Assembly: GCA_012719445.1 (NCBI GenBank)
Contig: JAAYAH010000100.1
Location: forward strand, 1 to 61,157
Direction: 5' to 3'
Length of the DNA: 61,157 nucleotides
From: Actinomycetales bacterium
GTDB lineage: Bacteria; Actinomycetota; Actinomycetes; Actinomycetales; Kineosporiaceae
Part shown: positions 7,895 to 16,492 of the stretch, one piece after another
Layout of the letters: every line of letters starts with the position of its first letter
Position numbering within the stretch: the stretch's first letter is position 1
The notes under the pieces: model-generated
Database searches by the model: none
Told to the model about the DNA's origin: nothing
What the model saw: the letters and a program-made list of their open reading frames with translations, nothing else
Position numbers and translations under genes: made by a program

Positions 7895-8650
7895 TCAGCC
7901 CGCGCCGAGGGCCTTCTCCACGGCCGCCTTGACCGACTCGGCGTCCGCGGCGTTCTTCACCGCGGTGCCGTTCACCTCGAGGGTCGGGGTGGCGTTCACC
8001 CCGGCCTTCGATGCCTCCTCGGTGGTGGACATGACCCAGCCGCGGAAGGTGAGGTTCTCCACAGCCTTGCGGATCTCGGTCTCCGGCGCTCCCGCGGCGA
8101 CGGCGATCTCGACGAGGTGCTTGTCCGGGAGTCCCGCGCCGCCCTCCTCCGGCTGCTCGGAGAACAGGGTGTCGTTCACCACGGTGAACGCCTCGGGCTT
8201 CGCGTTCACCACGGCGGCGACCATGTTGAGCGCCCTGGTCGAGTAGTTGTCCGTCGACGCCTGGTCGAGGAAGGCCACCAGGCGGTACTCGAGCTTGACC
8301 TTGCCCTCGGCGACCCACGCGTCGAGCTGCTCCTTGTTGGCGTGGTGGGCCAGGCCGCAGTAGGGGCAGATGTAGTCGGAGTAGAGGGTGATCGTCACCG
8401 GGGCGTCCGCCTTCCCGACCACGACCGCCCCGTCGACGAGGTTCGCCGGAGGGGTCGTGTCGTTGGCGGCGTCGATGGACTCCTGCCGGGCGGTCTGGAT
8501 GAGGACCCCCGCGCCGACGATGACGAGAACGGCGGTGACGATGGCGACGCCGATCAGGACGGCGCGGTGCCTGGCCTCCTGACGGGCGGCCTCCGCGCGC
8601 AGCTCGGCGGCCTTCTCCCGGGTGGTACGTGCGTTCCTGGCGTTGGTCAT
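7895..8650 (-). CDS. DsbA/thioredoxin-4 family membrane-anchored thiol oxidoreductase (CPYC)
   Basis: 251 residues, paralogous to the gene at 6793-7716. It has a short basic N-terminus with an Arg/Ala-rich helix (about 1-28), one transmembrane helix (RAVLIGVAIVTAVLVIVGAG), and a thioredoxin-like domain with YICPYCGLAH and the cis-Pro loop GVNATPTLEVN. The two share VDG.VVxGxADAPVTIT and a LDQAS..NYSTRALN-type segment, indicating duplication. The ATG overlaps the stop of the upstream MauE gene by 4 bp, so co-translation is likely. CPYC is the active site of glutaredoxin-like proteins, whereas CPFC is in the paralogue; this suggests different redox potentials (inference). Confidence 0.85.
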   Translation of the reverse strand: MTNARNARTTREKAAELRAEAARQEARHRAVLIGVAIVTAVLVIVGAGVLIQTARQESIDAANDTTPPANLVDGAVVVGKADAPVTITLYSDYICPYCGLAHHANKEQLDAWVAEGKVKLEYRLVAFLDQASTDNYSTRALNMVAAVVNAKPEAFTVVNDTLFSEQPEEGGAGLPDKHLVEIAVAAGAPETEIRKAVENLTFRGWVMSTTEEASKAGVNATPTLEVNGTAVKNAADAESVKAAVEKALGAG

Positions 8651-9261
8651 CGGGACCTCTCAACGTCCGCGGGCACGTCGGCGCCCTCTTCCGGGGTGGC
8701 TGCCTGGGTGGCGAGGTCGGGGTCCTCGTCCGCCGTTGTCTCTGTGCCCGTGTCGGCCTCGGTGTCGACGTCGGCGGGAGGCTCGCCGAGCCCGATCACC
8801 GAGTCGAGGGAGAACCGGCTTCGCGGCCAGCGGAACAGGAACACCGCGGCGGCGAGGAAGCCGGTGTCCTCGACGAGCCGCTTGATGTAGCCGGGGACGG
8901 GGTCCGCGACCCCGGTCTCGGGGGAGACGCTGAAGCACCCGCAGTCGATGCTCAGGCCGCGGATCCAGGCCGAGGCGATGCCGAGCATGAACACGAGCAT
9001 CAGGGCGCTGGTCCCCAGGGCGATCAGCCGGGTGCCGAGACCGACGAGGAGCAGCAGGGCGATGGCCAGTTCGAGCAGGGGCAGGCCGTAGGCGAACGGG
9101 TGGACGACGGCCTCGGGGACCAGTTCGTAGGCCCGCACGCTGCGGACGGTGCCCTCGGGGTCGTTGAGCTTGGGCCAACTGGACAGCAGGAAGACGCCGG
9201 CGAGGAACACCCTCGCGGCGGTGGAGAGCCACGGCTGGGCCGCGGCGAAGTGTTGACGCAT
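8647..9261 (-). CDS. MauE/DoxX-like redox-associated membrane protein
   Basis: Four-helix membrane protein, 204 residues, of the MauE (methylamine utilisation) family. It likely passes electrons to or from the two DsbA-like proteins encoded next. Seen: ARVFLAGVFLLSSWPKLND at the first helix, hydrophobic helices near residues 60-80 and 85-105, the family motif SIDCGCFSVSP with paired cysteines, a last helix (FLAAAVFLFRWP), and an acidic Thr/Glu/Asp-rich cytosolic tail. ATG 9261 is preferred to 9288 because AGGAGA stands 7 nt before it. First gene of the operon. Confidence 0.83.
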   Translation of the reverse strand: MRQHFAAAQPWLSTAARVFLAGVFLLSSWPKLNDPEGTVRSVRAYELVPEAVVHPFAYGLPLLELAIALLLLVGLGTRLIALGTSALMLVFMLGIASAWIRGLSIDCGCFSVSPETGVADPVPGYIKRLVEDTGFLAAAVFLFRWPRSRFSLDSVIGLGEPPADVDTEADTGTETTADEDPDLATQAATPEEGADVPADVERSR

Positions 9262-9328
9262 GTCTGATCTCCTGGTGGAGAGGGTCATGGGTGGGTGCGG
9301 GGCCCGACGGTCCGTGGCTGCGCCGACG

Positions 9329-10021
9329 TCAGGCGGTCATCGCCAGCGGCGGCCCCCGGCGGACCGGCACGGCCCGCAGCCGTCGCCGGAGCGGGCGCGG
9401 CAGCGGCCGGGACGCCGCGATCCGGAACCGGGCCGGGGCGACGACCGTCGGGGCACCGAGCCGCCGGAGCGGCACCAGGTGACCGGCGGCGGCGACCACC
9501 CGCGCCCAGACGGCGGAGACGTCCATGGCGAGGCCTGCCAGCACGGCGACGGCGGCGTGGGCGCACACGACGGCGACGGCGACGGCCATCGCGCTGACGG
9601 CGGCCGTCGTCGTCGGCCCCACGGCGGCGGTTCCCTCCGGGCAGGTCGGGTCGAGGCGCAGCACGGCCAGCCGCAGCCCGAGCCGGGCACCGGTTCCCAC
9701 GGCGGGAAGGCAGCCCGTCGTCGCCGAGTCCGCCTGCTGCCCCACGACGAGCACGGCCTGGGCGACGACCTGCGCGCCTCCTGCGACGGCGGCGAGGGTC
9801 GCCGGGCCGGAGCACGGCGTGGTGACGAGGGCGGCCAGCAGCAGCACGGCGCCGACGGCGGCGAGCCGGACCGGGGCAGGAGGCGCCCCACCGGTCGCCA
9901 GGTGGGCGACGGTCAGCACGGGCAGGCAGCAGGTGGTGAGCGCGACGGCGCGGACGAGCAGCGCATCGCGGACCCGGCCCTCGGCTGGGGGAGCGGGTGG
10001 CAGCGACCAGGTGCGGCTCAT
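9329..10021 (-). CDS. Hypothetical integral membrane protein
   Basis: Not recognised. 230 residues, very Ala/Val/Leu-rich, with about five hydrophobic segments in the first 180 residues and a basic Arg/Pro-rich C-terminus (about 190-230). Cysteines occur in [26 protein letters not shown] and VVCAH, at or near membrane edges. ATG 10021 is chosen because CATACT lies 7 nt upstream (leaderless) and the hydrophobic part begins soon after. The stop of the upstream kinase gene is 5 bp away. The same frame is open further upstream, but that part is antisense-type shadow of the kinase gene. Confidence 0.6.
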   Translation of the reverse strand: MSRTWSLPPAPPAEGRVRDALLVRAVALTTCCLPVLTVAHLATGGAPPAPVRLAAVGAVLLLAALVTTPCSGPATLAAVAGGAQVVAQAVLVVGQQADSATTGCLPAVGTGARLGLRLAVLRLDPTCPEGTAAVGPTTTAAVSAMAVAVAVVCAHAAVAVLAGLAMDVSAVWARVVAAAGHLVPLRRLGAPTVVAPARFRIAASRPLPRPLRRRLRAVPVRRGPPLAMTA

Positions 10022-10026
10022 CGGGG

Positions 10027-10617
10027 TCAGTATGGCTCTCCGTGGGCCCGGGGGGTAGCAACCCCACCGACCGGAGCCCCTCCGTCCAGGACGAGACCGG
10101 CGCGGGCCCGGGTGCGCTCGCGGCGGAAGTGCCGCTCCTCCTGGGCTGCCCAGCGCTCCCAGTGCGGGAGGTAGCCGTCGCCGTCCCGTGCCATCGCCCT
10201 GGCGAACCGGATCTCGGCCGGTGCGTCGAGCCAGACCAGGCCGGTGAGGTACGGGGCGCAGCGGCGGGCTCCGGAGCCGACGCCCTCGACGACCAGGAAC
10301 GGGCTGTCCGGCACCTCGTGCCACTCCGCGTAGGCACCCCGGTCCCAGTCGAAGCGGCGGTACCGGGCACCGCGCCCGGCGGCGAGCGGTTCGAGCACCC
10401 ACTCCACGAGGCGGGGCACCGCGTCGTCCAGCCCGTCCCAGCCGGGGTGGATGGCGTCCATACGCACCACGGGACAGCCGCCGAACCGGTCCGCGAGGTG
10501 GGGGGCGAGCGTGGTCTTCCCCGAGCCGCTCGGCCCGTCGACGGCGACGACCCGGGTCCTCCCGGCGCGGGGCCCGGCGTTCCGGCACCCGTCGACGAAG
10601 CGGTCGAGAGGGTCCAT
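10027..10617 (-). CDS. Uridine kinase-like P-loop kinase
   Basis: 196-residue P-loop NTPase of the uridine/phosphoribulokinase type. Seen: [20 protein letters not shown] (Walker A at about residues 27-34), [16 protein letters not shown] (the acidic-substrate loop that in uridine kinases reads DDFY), a lid-like segment [19 protein letters not shown], and [25 protein letters not shown] (positions 10232-10306). The sugar or nucleoside substrate is unknown. ATG 10617 is 8 nt from a TAGTGT box that overlaps the divergent hisF promoter. Confidence 0.78.
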   Translation of the reverse strand: MDPLDRFVDGCRNAGPRAGRTRVVAVDGPSGSGKTTLAPHLADRFGGCPVVRMDAIHPGWDGLDDAVPRLVEWVLEPLAAGRGARYRRFDWDRGAYAEWHEVPDSPFLVVEGVGSGARRCAPYLTGLVWLDAPAEIRFARAMARDGDGYLPHWERWAAQEERHFRRERTRARAGLVLDGGAPVGGVATPRAHGEPY

Positions 10618-10625
10618 GGCCGGGC

Positions 10626-10635
10626 ACACTACGCT
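10626..10635. promoter_or_regulatory. Overlapping divergent -10 boxes for hisF and the P-loop kinase gene
   Basis: TACGCT (10630-10635, + strand) is 6 nt before the hisF ATG. TAGTGT (10626-10631, - strand) is 8 nt before the kinase ATG. They share the central TA, so both cannot be occupied at once. Confidence 0.5.
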
Positions 10636-10641
10636 TCGACC

Positions 10642-11412
10642 ATGACTGTTGCCGTGCGTGTCATCCCCTGCCTCGACGTCGACGCCGGCCGCGTGGTCAA
10701 GGGGGTCAACTTCGTGGGGCTGCGCGACGCAGGAGACCCCGTCGAGCTGGCCCGCCGGTACGGCGAGGAGGGTGCGGACGAGCTGACCTTCCTCGACGTG
10801 ACGGCGTCGGCCGACAGCAGGGAGACCACCTACGAGGTGGTGTCCCGCACGGCCGAGGAGGTCTTCATCCCGCTCACCGTCGGGGGCGGGGTCCGCAGCG
10901 TCGACGACGTCGACCGGCTGCTGAGGGCCGGGGCGGACAAGGTGGGGGTCAACACCGCCGCCATCGGCAGGCCGGAGCTGATCGCCGAGATCGCCGATCG
11001 GTTCGGCAGCCAGGTGCTGGTGCTCTCGGTGGACGCCAGGCGCTGCCCGGAGGGCACGTCGACGCCGTCGGGGTACGAGGTCACCACCCACGGAGGCCGC
11101 CGGGGAACCGGCATCGACGCCGTGGAGTGGGCGGCGCGGGCCGTCTCCCTCGGGGCGGGGGAGGTGCTGCTGAACTCGATGGATGCCGACGGGACGAAGG
11201 CGGGGTTCGACCTGGAGATGCTCCGCGACGTCCGGTCGCGGGTGAGCGTGCCGCTGATCGCCAGCGGCGGCGCCGGGCACCTCGACCACTTCGCGCCCGC
11301 GGTGCGGGCCGGTGCGGACGCGGTGCTCGCCGCCAGCGTCTTCCACTTCCGCGAGATGACGATCGGCGACGTCAAGGCGGCCATGCGGGCCGAGGGCATC
11401 CCGGTGCGCTGA
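10642..11412 (+). CDS. hisF: Imidazole glycerol phosphate synthase, cyclase subunit
   Basis: With HisH, closes the imidazole ring in histidine biosynthesis and releases AICAR. TIM barrel of 256 residues. Seen: [20 protein letters not shown] with the catalytic aspartate, [51 protein letters not shown] (second catalytic aspartate) and [17 protein letters not shown] 10642 is the family start and leaderless. HisH, HisA and HisB genes are not in the window. Confidence 0.97.
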   Translation: MTVAVRVIPCLDVDAGRVVKGVNFVGLRDAGDPVELARRYGEEGADELTFLDVTASADSRETTYEVVSRTAEEVFIPLTVGGGVRSVDDVDRLLRAGADKVGVNTAAIGRPELIAEIADRFGSQVLVLSVDARRCPEGTSTPSGYEVTTHGGRRGTGIDAVEWAARAVSLGAGEVLLNSMDADGTKAGFDLEMLRDVRSRVSVPLIASGGAGHLDHFAPAVRAGADAVLAASVFHFREMTIGDVKAAMRAEGIPVR

Positions 11413-11470
11413 CCCGCATCCGCCGGCCTGCGCCGACCCGCACCTGCCGGCCTGCGTCGACCCGTATCCG
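11411..11470 (+). repeat. 24-bp imperfect tandem repeat, 2.5 copies, after hisF
   Basis: Units beginning gacccgcatccgccggcctg start in the hisF stop codon and end exactly at the stop codon of the convergent downstream gene, filling the intergenic space. Confidence 0.8.
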
Positions 11471-12112
11471 TCAGATGCCGAGCCGCGCTTCGCGCAGCAG
11501 GGCGACGGCGGCGGCAGGGCCCTGCACCTCGACCCTGGTCCGGGCGCCGCGCCCGACGCCGAAGAGCAGCAGCTCGACCGGGTCTCCGGTGAGCGAGACC
11601 GACGGTGTGCCCTTCCTGGCGACGACGTGACGGCCCTCGGGGTCGACCAGGGTGACCCCGACCGGTGACCTCCGGAAGAGGACTCCTGCCCGCCGGACCA
11701 GCAGTCTCCGGACCGCCTCGACCCGGTCAACCGGCAGCGCCCGCGGCCGCCATCCCGGTGCCGCCCGGCGCACGTCCTCGCAGTGCACGAGGAACTCGAC
11801 GAGGTTGGCCGCCTCGTCGACGGCGGGGACGGCGAACGGGCTCGTCCACGGGGGACCGGTGCGGATGAGCTCCACCAGGTCGCCGAAGTCCCTGCGCCGG
11901 TACCGGCGCCTGACCCGCTCGGTCCACGGGGCGAGCAGCGGGACGACGAGACCGGGGCCGCTGTCCGGACGGCGCTCCCTGGCCACGACGTGTGCCGCGA
12001 GGTCGTGCGCTGTCCAGCCGGTGCAGAGCGTCGGTGCGTCGGGACCGGCCTCGCGCAGCGCCGCCACCAGGGCCAGCCGCTCTGCGGCGGCCTCTCCTCG
12101 GGAACCGGCCAT
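11471..12112 (-). CDS. TIGR03085-type (DinB-like, maleylpyruvate isomerase-fold) protein
   Basis: 213 residues. The fold group contains mycothiol-dependent enzymes and uncharacterised metal-binding proteins of actinomycetes. Seen: TLCTGWTAHDLAAHVVARERRPDS near the N-terminus and NLVEFLVHCEDVRRAAPGW in the middle, which hold the candidate metal-ligand histidines (AAH, VH). The C-terminal beta-rich part (VTLVDPEGRHVVARKG, SVSLTGDPVELLLFGVGR) matches the SCP2-like half typical of the group. It interrupts hisF and hisI on the other strand. Catalytic role unknown. Confidence 0.75.
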   Translation of the reverse strand: MAGSRGEAAAERLALVAALREAGPDAPTLCTGWTAHDLAAHVVARERRPDSGPGLVVPLLAPWTERVRRRYRRRDFGDLVELIRTGPPWTSPFAVPAVDEAANLVEFLVHCEDVRRAAPGWRPRALPVDRVEAVRRLLVRRAGVLFRRSPVGVTLVDPEGRHVVARKGTPSVSLTGDPVELLLFGVGRGARTRVEVQGPAAAVALLREARLGI

Positions 12113-12179
12113 GCCGGGAGCGTCTCACGGGACCGAAACGGATGCACGGGGGAGACCGCCCGAGTGAGAGGATCACGTC

Positions 12180-12608
12180 GTGGCTCGTGTGACCGACTCC
12201 GCCCTCGACCCAGGGATCGCCCGCCGGCTCAAGCGTGACGGCGACGGCCTGGTGTGCGCCGTCGTCCAGCAGCACGACACCCGCGAGGTGCTCATGGTCG
12301 GCTGGATGGACGACGAGGCCCTGCACCGGACCCTGACGACGGGGCGGGTCACCTTCTGGAGCCGGAGCCGCCGCGAGTACTGGCGCAAGGGCGACACCTC
12401 GGGGCACCTCCAGTGGGTGCGCGGGGTGGCGCTCGACTGCGACGGCGACTCGCTCCTGGTCCAGGTGGAGCAGGTCGGGGTGGCCTGCCACACCGGGACG
12501 AGGACCTGCTTCGACGCCGGGGCCCTGCCGGTGACGGGGACCCTGACCGGGACCGGGGCGGGGACCGCGGACGAGGGCGGGACCGGGGGCTCCGGGCCGG
12601 AGGGCTGA
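12180..12608 (+). CDS. hisI: Phosphoribosyl-AMP cyclohydrolase
   Basis: Third step of histidine biosynthesis: opens the adenine ring of PR-AMP. 142 residues. Seen: [37 protein letters not shown], the metal-binding [13 protein letters not shown], and zinc cysteines in [15 protein letters not shown] 12180 gives the usual short N-terminus. The last 25 residues form a Gly/Thr-rich tail ([14 protein letters not shown]) from repetitive GGGACC-like DNA; this tail is not part of the catalytic fold. Confidence 0.95.
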   Translation: MARVTDSALDPGIARRLKRDGDGLVCAVVQQHDTREVLMVGWMDDEALHRTLTTGRVTFWSRSRREYWRKGDTSGHLQWVRGVALDCDGDSLLVQVEQVGVACHTGTRTCFDAGALPVTGTLTGTGAGTADEGGTGGSGPEG

Positions 12609-12674
12609 GCGCGGATCCGTCCGGACACGGACGGCCCGCCCGGACCGGGCTCCGACGGCGACGAAGTCGCCCGC

Positions 12675-13517
12675 TCAACGCCGGACGGCGTGCACGAGCC
12701 GGGTGAGGCGTACCGGGCGCAGCGCGTCGGTCCGCGGCCAGAAGTGCGGACCGGTCGCATCGGCCTCGTCGACCTGCTGGACCACATCCCATCCCGCCTC
12801 GTCGAGCCAGGAGGACAGCACGTCGGGGGTCGGGGTGCACAGCCACGGCTCACCGGCCCCGCCGGCGAAGACCGCGATCGCGGTGGCATGGGCTGCCCCC
12901 TGCTCGTCGCGCAGCTCCGGAGGCAGGATGTGGTCGAGGACGAGCTGGGAGCCGGGAGCGAGCGGGGCGAGGGCGGCCAGCGTGCGGCGGATCGCGGCCT
13001 CGTCGAGGTACATGCTCACTCCCAGTCCGGTGACGAACGCCGGTCGGGAGAGCTCCAGGCCCGCTCCTGCCAGGTCGGCGACGAGGCGGGGCGAGCCGAG
13101 GTCGCAGGGGACCGGCGTGCCGGCGTCGGGGAGCCCGGCCTGCGCGAACAGGTGGGCCCGCCACGCCAGGACCCCGGGTCGGTCGAGCAGCCAGGTGCGA
13201 ACGGTGCCGTCGTCCGGGAGCCGGTGGGCCGAGGTGTCCAGGCCCGCGCCGAGCATCACGTACTGGTCCAGATCGGATGCGCGCAACCGGTCGTCGGTGT
13301 ACGTGCTTCGCACGCAGGAGGACAGGCGTGCGGAGGCGAGCACCGGAACCTCCGGATGAGCCAGCTGGTAGTCCAGGGGCGAGGGATGCAGGGTCTCGCA
13401 CAACGTCCTGGCGACGGCATCGTCGAGCAGGTGTGGGGCGTCGTCGACGATCGGGTGGGCGGCGCGCGCGGCGGCGGACAGCAGAGCCGTCATGCTGGGG
13501 GTGAAGTCATCAGTCAC
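12675..13517 (-). CDS. SAM-dependent methyltransferase, TIGR00027/leucine carboxyl methyltransferase-like
   Basis: 280 residues of the class I methyltransferase group that is much expanded in mycobacteria and other actinomycetes. Seen: ARLSSCVRSTYTDDRLRAS, SAM motif QYVMLGAGLDTSAHRL, LLDRPGVLAWRAHLF (acidic loop), FVTGLGVSMYLDEAAIRRTL and LVLDHILPPELRD. ATG 13517 lies beside an AT-rich patch (ctatcagata on + strand) that can serve as its promoter. The substrate is unknown. It is convergent with hisI and divergent from trpE. Confidence 0.85.
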   Translation of the reverse strand: MTDDFTPSMTALLSAAARAAHPIVDDAPHLLDDAVARTLCETLHPSPLDYQLAHPEVPVLASARLSSCVRSTYTDDRLRASDLDQYVMLGAGLDTSAHRLPDDGTVRTWLLDRPGVLAWRAHLFAQAGLPDAGTPVPCDLGSPRLVADLAGAGLELSRPAFVTGLGVSMYLDEAAIRRTLAALAPLAPGSQLVLDHILPPELRDEQGAAHATAIAVFAGGAGEPWLCTPTPDVLSSWLDEAGWDVVQQVDEADATGPHFWPRTDALRPVRLTRLVHAVRR

Positions 13518-13636
13518 TTCAATCCACTATCAGATACGCCGCCGGATGTCACGGTGACTCGCCGGGCGAAGGCGCGGTCCGCGTCGCGCCGGGTCCGACC
13601 GCGCCGACCCGGGCCGGTGTCGGCCAGACTGTGCAC

Positions 13637-15211
13637 ATGGTCACCGCAACCCCCCTCCCGGCACCGGAGCACCCAGGGCCCGGTGAGCTGCCCCTCGGTG
13701 AGACCTGGCCGGACCTGGAGACCTTCCGTGCCCTGGCGGTGAACCGGAGGGTCATCCCAGTGGTCCGCAGGTTCCTCGCCGACGGCGAGACCCCCATCGG
13801 CGTCTACCGCAAGCTGGCGGGTGACCGGCCGGGCACCTTCCTGCTCGAGTCGGCGGAGCACGGCGGGGTGTGGTCGCGGTGGAGCATCGTCGGGGCGGAC
13901 AGCCGGGCGACCCTCACCGAGCGGGACGGCGAGGTGCACTGGCTGGGTGAGCCCCCCGCCGGGGTCCCGGTGAGCGGAGACCCGCTGCTCGCCCTCCGGG
14001 ACACCGTCGAGGCGCTGGGCACCCCCCGGCTGCCGGGGCTGCCCCCGCTGACCGGCGGCATGGTGGGCTTCGTGAGCTGGGACGCGGTACGGCGCTGGGA
14101 GCGGCTGCCCGACAGTACCGTCGACGAGCTCGGCGTCCCCGAGCTGTCCATGAGCCTCGCCACCGACCTCGCCGTCCTCGACCACGCCGACGGCAGCCTG
14201 CTGCTGGTGGCGAACGCCGTGAACTACGACGCCACCGACGAGCGGGTCGACGAGGCGTGGGCCGGAGCCGTGGAGCGGCTGGACCGGATGACGCGAGGGC
14301 TGACGGCGCAGGCCCCCAGCACGGTCGCCGTCCAGGGCGAGGGGATCCGCTCCGAACCCCGCGAGCGGTCGACCCGGGACGAGTACGTGGCCGCCGTGCT
14401 CGCGGGGAAGCAGGCGATCCGGGACGGCGAGGTGTTCCAGGTGGTGCTCGCCCAGCGCTTCGACCTGGACTGCCCCGCCGACGCCCTGGACGTGTACCGG
14501 ATCCTGCGCACCTCCAACCCGAGCCCGTACATGTACCTCTACCGGGCCGTCGACGCCTCGGGGCGGCGGCTGGACGTCGTCGGGTCGAGCCCGGAGGCGC
14601 TGGTCAAGGTCCGCGAGGGGCGGGTGATCACCCATCCGATCGCCGGGACCCGGTGGCGCGGGAAGACCCCGGCCGAGGACCTGGCGCTGGCGGACGAGCT
14701 GCTCGCGGACGAGAAGGAGCGCGCCGAGCACCTCATGCTCGTCGACCTCGCCCGCAACGACCTGGGCCGGGTCTGCGTCGCCGGGTCGGTCGACGTCGTC
14801 GACTTCATGTCGGTGGAGCGCTACAGCCACGTCATGCACCTGGTGTCCACGGTCGAGGGCGACCTCGCCCCCGGTCACGGCGCCTACGACGTGCTCCAGG
14901 CGACCTTCCCGGCGGGGACCCTCTCCGGGGCGCCGAAGCCGCGGGCCATGGAGCTCATCGACGAGCTCGAGCCGGTGCGCCGGGGACTGTACGGCGGGGT
15001 GGTCGGGTACCTGGACGTGGCGGGCGACATGGACTTCGCGATCGCCATCCGGACGGCGCTGGTGCGCGAGGGGGTCGCCCACGTCCAGGCCGGGGCGGGG
15101 ATCGTCGCCGACTCGGTACCGGAGCGGGAGGACGAGGAGTGCCGGAACAAGGCCGCGGCCGTGCTGCGGGCCGTGGCCGCGGCGGCGAGCCTGCGTCCGC
15201 CCGGGTCGTGA
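13637..15211 (+). CDS. trpE: Anthranilate synthase component I
   Basis: Converts chorismate and ammonia (from TrpG glutaminase, not here) to anthranilate. 524 residues. Seen: FLLESAEHGGVWSRWSIVG with the feedback-site region (LLES), GKQAIRDGEVFQVVLAQRF, SPEALVKVREGRVITHPIAGTRWRG (positions 14587-14661), LMLVDLARNDLGRV, ATFPAGTLSGAPKPRAMELID, and AGAGIVADSVPEREDEEC. ATG 13637 lies 6 nt after CAGACT, so it is probably leaderless and has no room for a Trp leader-peptide attenuator. GTG 13631 is an alternative. The stop overlaps the following membrane-protein gene. Confidence 0.96.
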   Translation: MVTATPLPAPEHPGPGELPLGETWPDLETFRALAVNRRVIPVVRRFLADGETPIGVYRKLAGDRPGTFLLESAEHGGVWSRWSIVGADSRATLTERDGEVHWLGEPPAGVPVSGDPLLALRDTVEALGTPRLPGLPPLTGGMVGFVSWDAVRRWERLPDSTVDELGVPELSMSLATDLAVLDHADGSLLLVANAVNYDATDERVDEAWAGAVERLDRMTRGLTAQAPSTVAVQGEGIRSEPRERSTRDEYVAAVLAGKQAIRDGEVFQVVLAQRFDLDCPADALDVYRILRTSNPSPYMYLYRAVDASGRRLDVVGSSPEALVKVREGRVITHPIAGTRWRGKTPAEDLALADELLADEKERAEHLMLVDLARNDLGRVCVAGSVDVVDFMSVERYSHVMHLVSTVEGDLAPGHGAYDVLQATFPAGTLSGAPKPRAMELIDELEPVRRGLYGGVVGYLDVAGDMDFAIAIRTALVREGVAHVQAGAGIVADSVPEREDEECRNKAAAVLRAVAAAASLRPPGS

Positions 15212-15256
15212 CCTCCGGTGGTGAGCCTGCGCCCGCCCGGGCCGTGACCTCCCCTC
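15185..15256 (+). repeat. 36-bp direct tandem duplication across the trpE stop
   Basis: Two 36-bp units, near-identical over their first 33 bp, span the end of trpE and the start of the next gene. Each contains a GTGACCTCC, so each offers an in-frame GTG start for the downstream gene. Confidence 0.85.
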
Positions 15257-15897
15257 GCGCGGCGTTCCCGGCGAGTCGGACCGGGGTCGCCGTCCTCGTG
15301 CTCGCCGGGGTGGGGCTCGCCCTGCTCGCGGCGGGGAGGACCTGGGTCACCGTCCCCGTCCACGGCGTTCCCGGGCAGACCGACCTCCACGTTCCCGGCC
15401 GGTCGGCCGCCCCGGGGATCGTCGCCTCGACGGTGGTGGCCGTGGCCGCCGTGGCGGTGCTGGTCGTCGCCCGGCGCGGGGTCAGGGCGCTCGCCGCGGT
15501 GGTGCTGCTCGGGTGCGGGGGAGCGGTGGCCGTGCTGGCGCTCCGGGTCGGGCTGGACCCGACCTCCGCGGTGCGCGCCGAGGTGGTGCGGGTCACCGGA
15601 GTCACCGGGGCGGGAGCGGCCGACCCGGTCGCCCGGTCCTCCGGTGGGCCGGGGGGCGACGGGTCGGTCACCGGGTGGCCCCTGGTCACCGTCGCCGGTG
15701 GGCTGCTCGTGGCGGCGGGCGGGGTGCTCGGCGCGGTCCGCGGACGGACGTGGACCCCGGCCCGGCGGTACGAGATCGGCGTGCCGTCGGCCGGAGCGCC
15801 TCCCGGGCCGCTCGATCCCCGGGACGCCTGGGACGCCCTGTCCCGGGGCGAGGACCCGACGGACGGCCGACGGACACGGACTGATCCGACACGTTGA
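15208..15897 (+). CDS. Trp biosynthesis-associated membrane protein (TIGR02234 type)
   Basis: 229 residues with four predicted transmembrane helices (GVAVLVLAGVGLALLAAG; GIVASTVVAVAAVAVLVVA; ALAAVVLLGCGGAVAVLAL; LVTVAGGLLVAAGGVLGAV). Position directly after trpE, plus WVTV in the loop after helix 1, match the actinobacterial family found in trp loci (Rv1610-like). Function is unknown. GTG 15208 overlaps the trpE stop by 4 bp; the duplicated GTG at 15244 is an alternative start 12 codons in. The C-terminus is a hydrophilic RRYEIGVPS...DPRDAWDALSRGEDPT tail typical of the family. Confidence 0.85.
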   Translation: MTSGGEPAPARAVTSPRAAFPASRTGVAVLVLAGVGLALLAAGRTWVTVPVHGVPGQTDLHVPGRSAAPGIVASTVVAVAAVAVLVVARRGVRALAAVVLLGCGGAVAVLALRVGLDPTSAVRAEVVRVTGVTGAGAADPVARSSGGPGGDGSVTGWPLVTVAGGLLVAAGGVLGAVRGRTWTPARRYEIGVPSAGAPPGPLDPRDAWDALSRGEDPTDGRRTRTDPTR

Positions 15898-15983
15898 GGC
15901 GTCCCACGCGATCCCTGCGCATATAGCTACTCTTTCTCATGCCATTGTGATCAAGGAGTACCACTCACAGGGAGAAACGAGAC

Positions 15984-16295
15984 ATGTCGCAGTACGGGGC
16001 TCCTCCTCCGCCGCCTCAGCAGCCGTACCCGTCCGCCGGTCCACCGCCGCAGAACAACCTCGTCTGGGCGATCCTCTCGACCCTGCTCTGCTGCCTGCCG
16101 CTGGGCGTCGCGTCCATCGTGTTCGCCACGCAGGTGAACACCAAGTGGGCCATGGGCGACGTCGCGGGCGCGCACCAGTCGGCGGAGAAGGCGAAGAAGT
16201 TCGCCATGTGGTCGGCGATCGTGGCTGTGATCTGCTGGGTGATCTACATCCTCTTCTGGGTGTTCGTCATCGGGGCCAGTTCCACCATGGACTGA
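15984..16295 (+). CDS. CD225/dispanin family small membrane protein
   Basis: 103 residues: a Pro-rich cytosolic head (MSQYGAPPPPPQQPYPSAGP), a first membrane segment LVWAILSTLLCCLPLGVASI with the family double cysteine, the conserved loop VNTKWAMGDVAGAHQSAEKAKKF (positions 16134-16202), and a second helix ICWVIYILFWVFVIG. Homologous to eukaryotic IFITM-type proteins in fold; bacterial roles are unknown. An RBS-like GGGAGAAACGAG precedes the ATG, and an AT-rich promoter patch (atatagctactcttt, 15920-15934) lies upstream. A close paralogue is at 18246. Confidence 0.9.
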   Translation: MSQYGAPPPPPQQPYPSAGPPPQNNLVWAILSTLLCCLPLGVASIVFATQVNTKWAMGDVAGAHQSAEKAKKFAMWSAIVAVICWVIYILFWVFVIGASSTMD

Positions 16296-16342
16296 GGAGG
16301 CACCCGGACCGGGTACCTCGTCCCGACGCATCGCGCGGCCGA

Positions 16343-16380
16343 GAGCGGACGCCGTCCCATCCGTGGGGCGGCGTCCGCTC
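16343..16380 (+). terminator. Terminator after the first dispanin gene
   Basis: 16-bp stem (one G-T pair) GAGCGGACGCCGTCCC / GGGGCGGCGTCCGCTC with a 6-nt loop, 48 bp after the stop. Confidence 0.7.
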
Positions 16381-16492
16381 CGTCGGGGTGCCCGTACCGT
16401 GGTGCCTGGTGCCGTCGGGGAGGGTGTCTGGTGCCGTCGGGGAGTGACGAGGGATCCCCCGCGACGTCACCGGGGATCCCGGAAGGAGCGCC

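Noticed and set aside
12617-12634. Terminator between hisI and the methyltransferase gene
   Set aside because: Only a 6-bp stem CCGTCC / GGACGG, common by chance in this composition.
13518-13636. Trp attenuator before trpE
   Set aside because: No short ORF with Trp codons and no terminator pair; the start appears leaderless.
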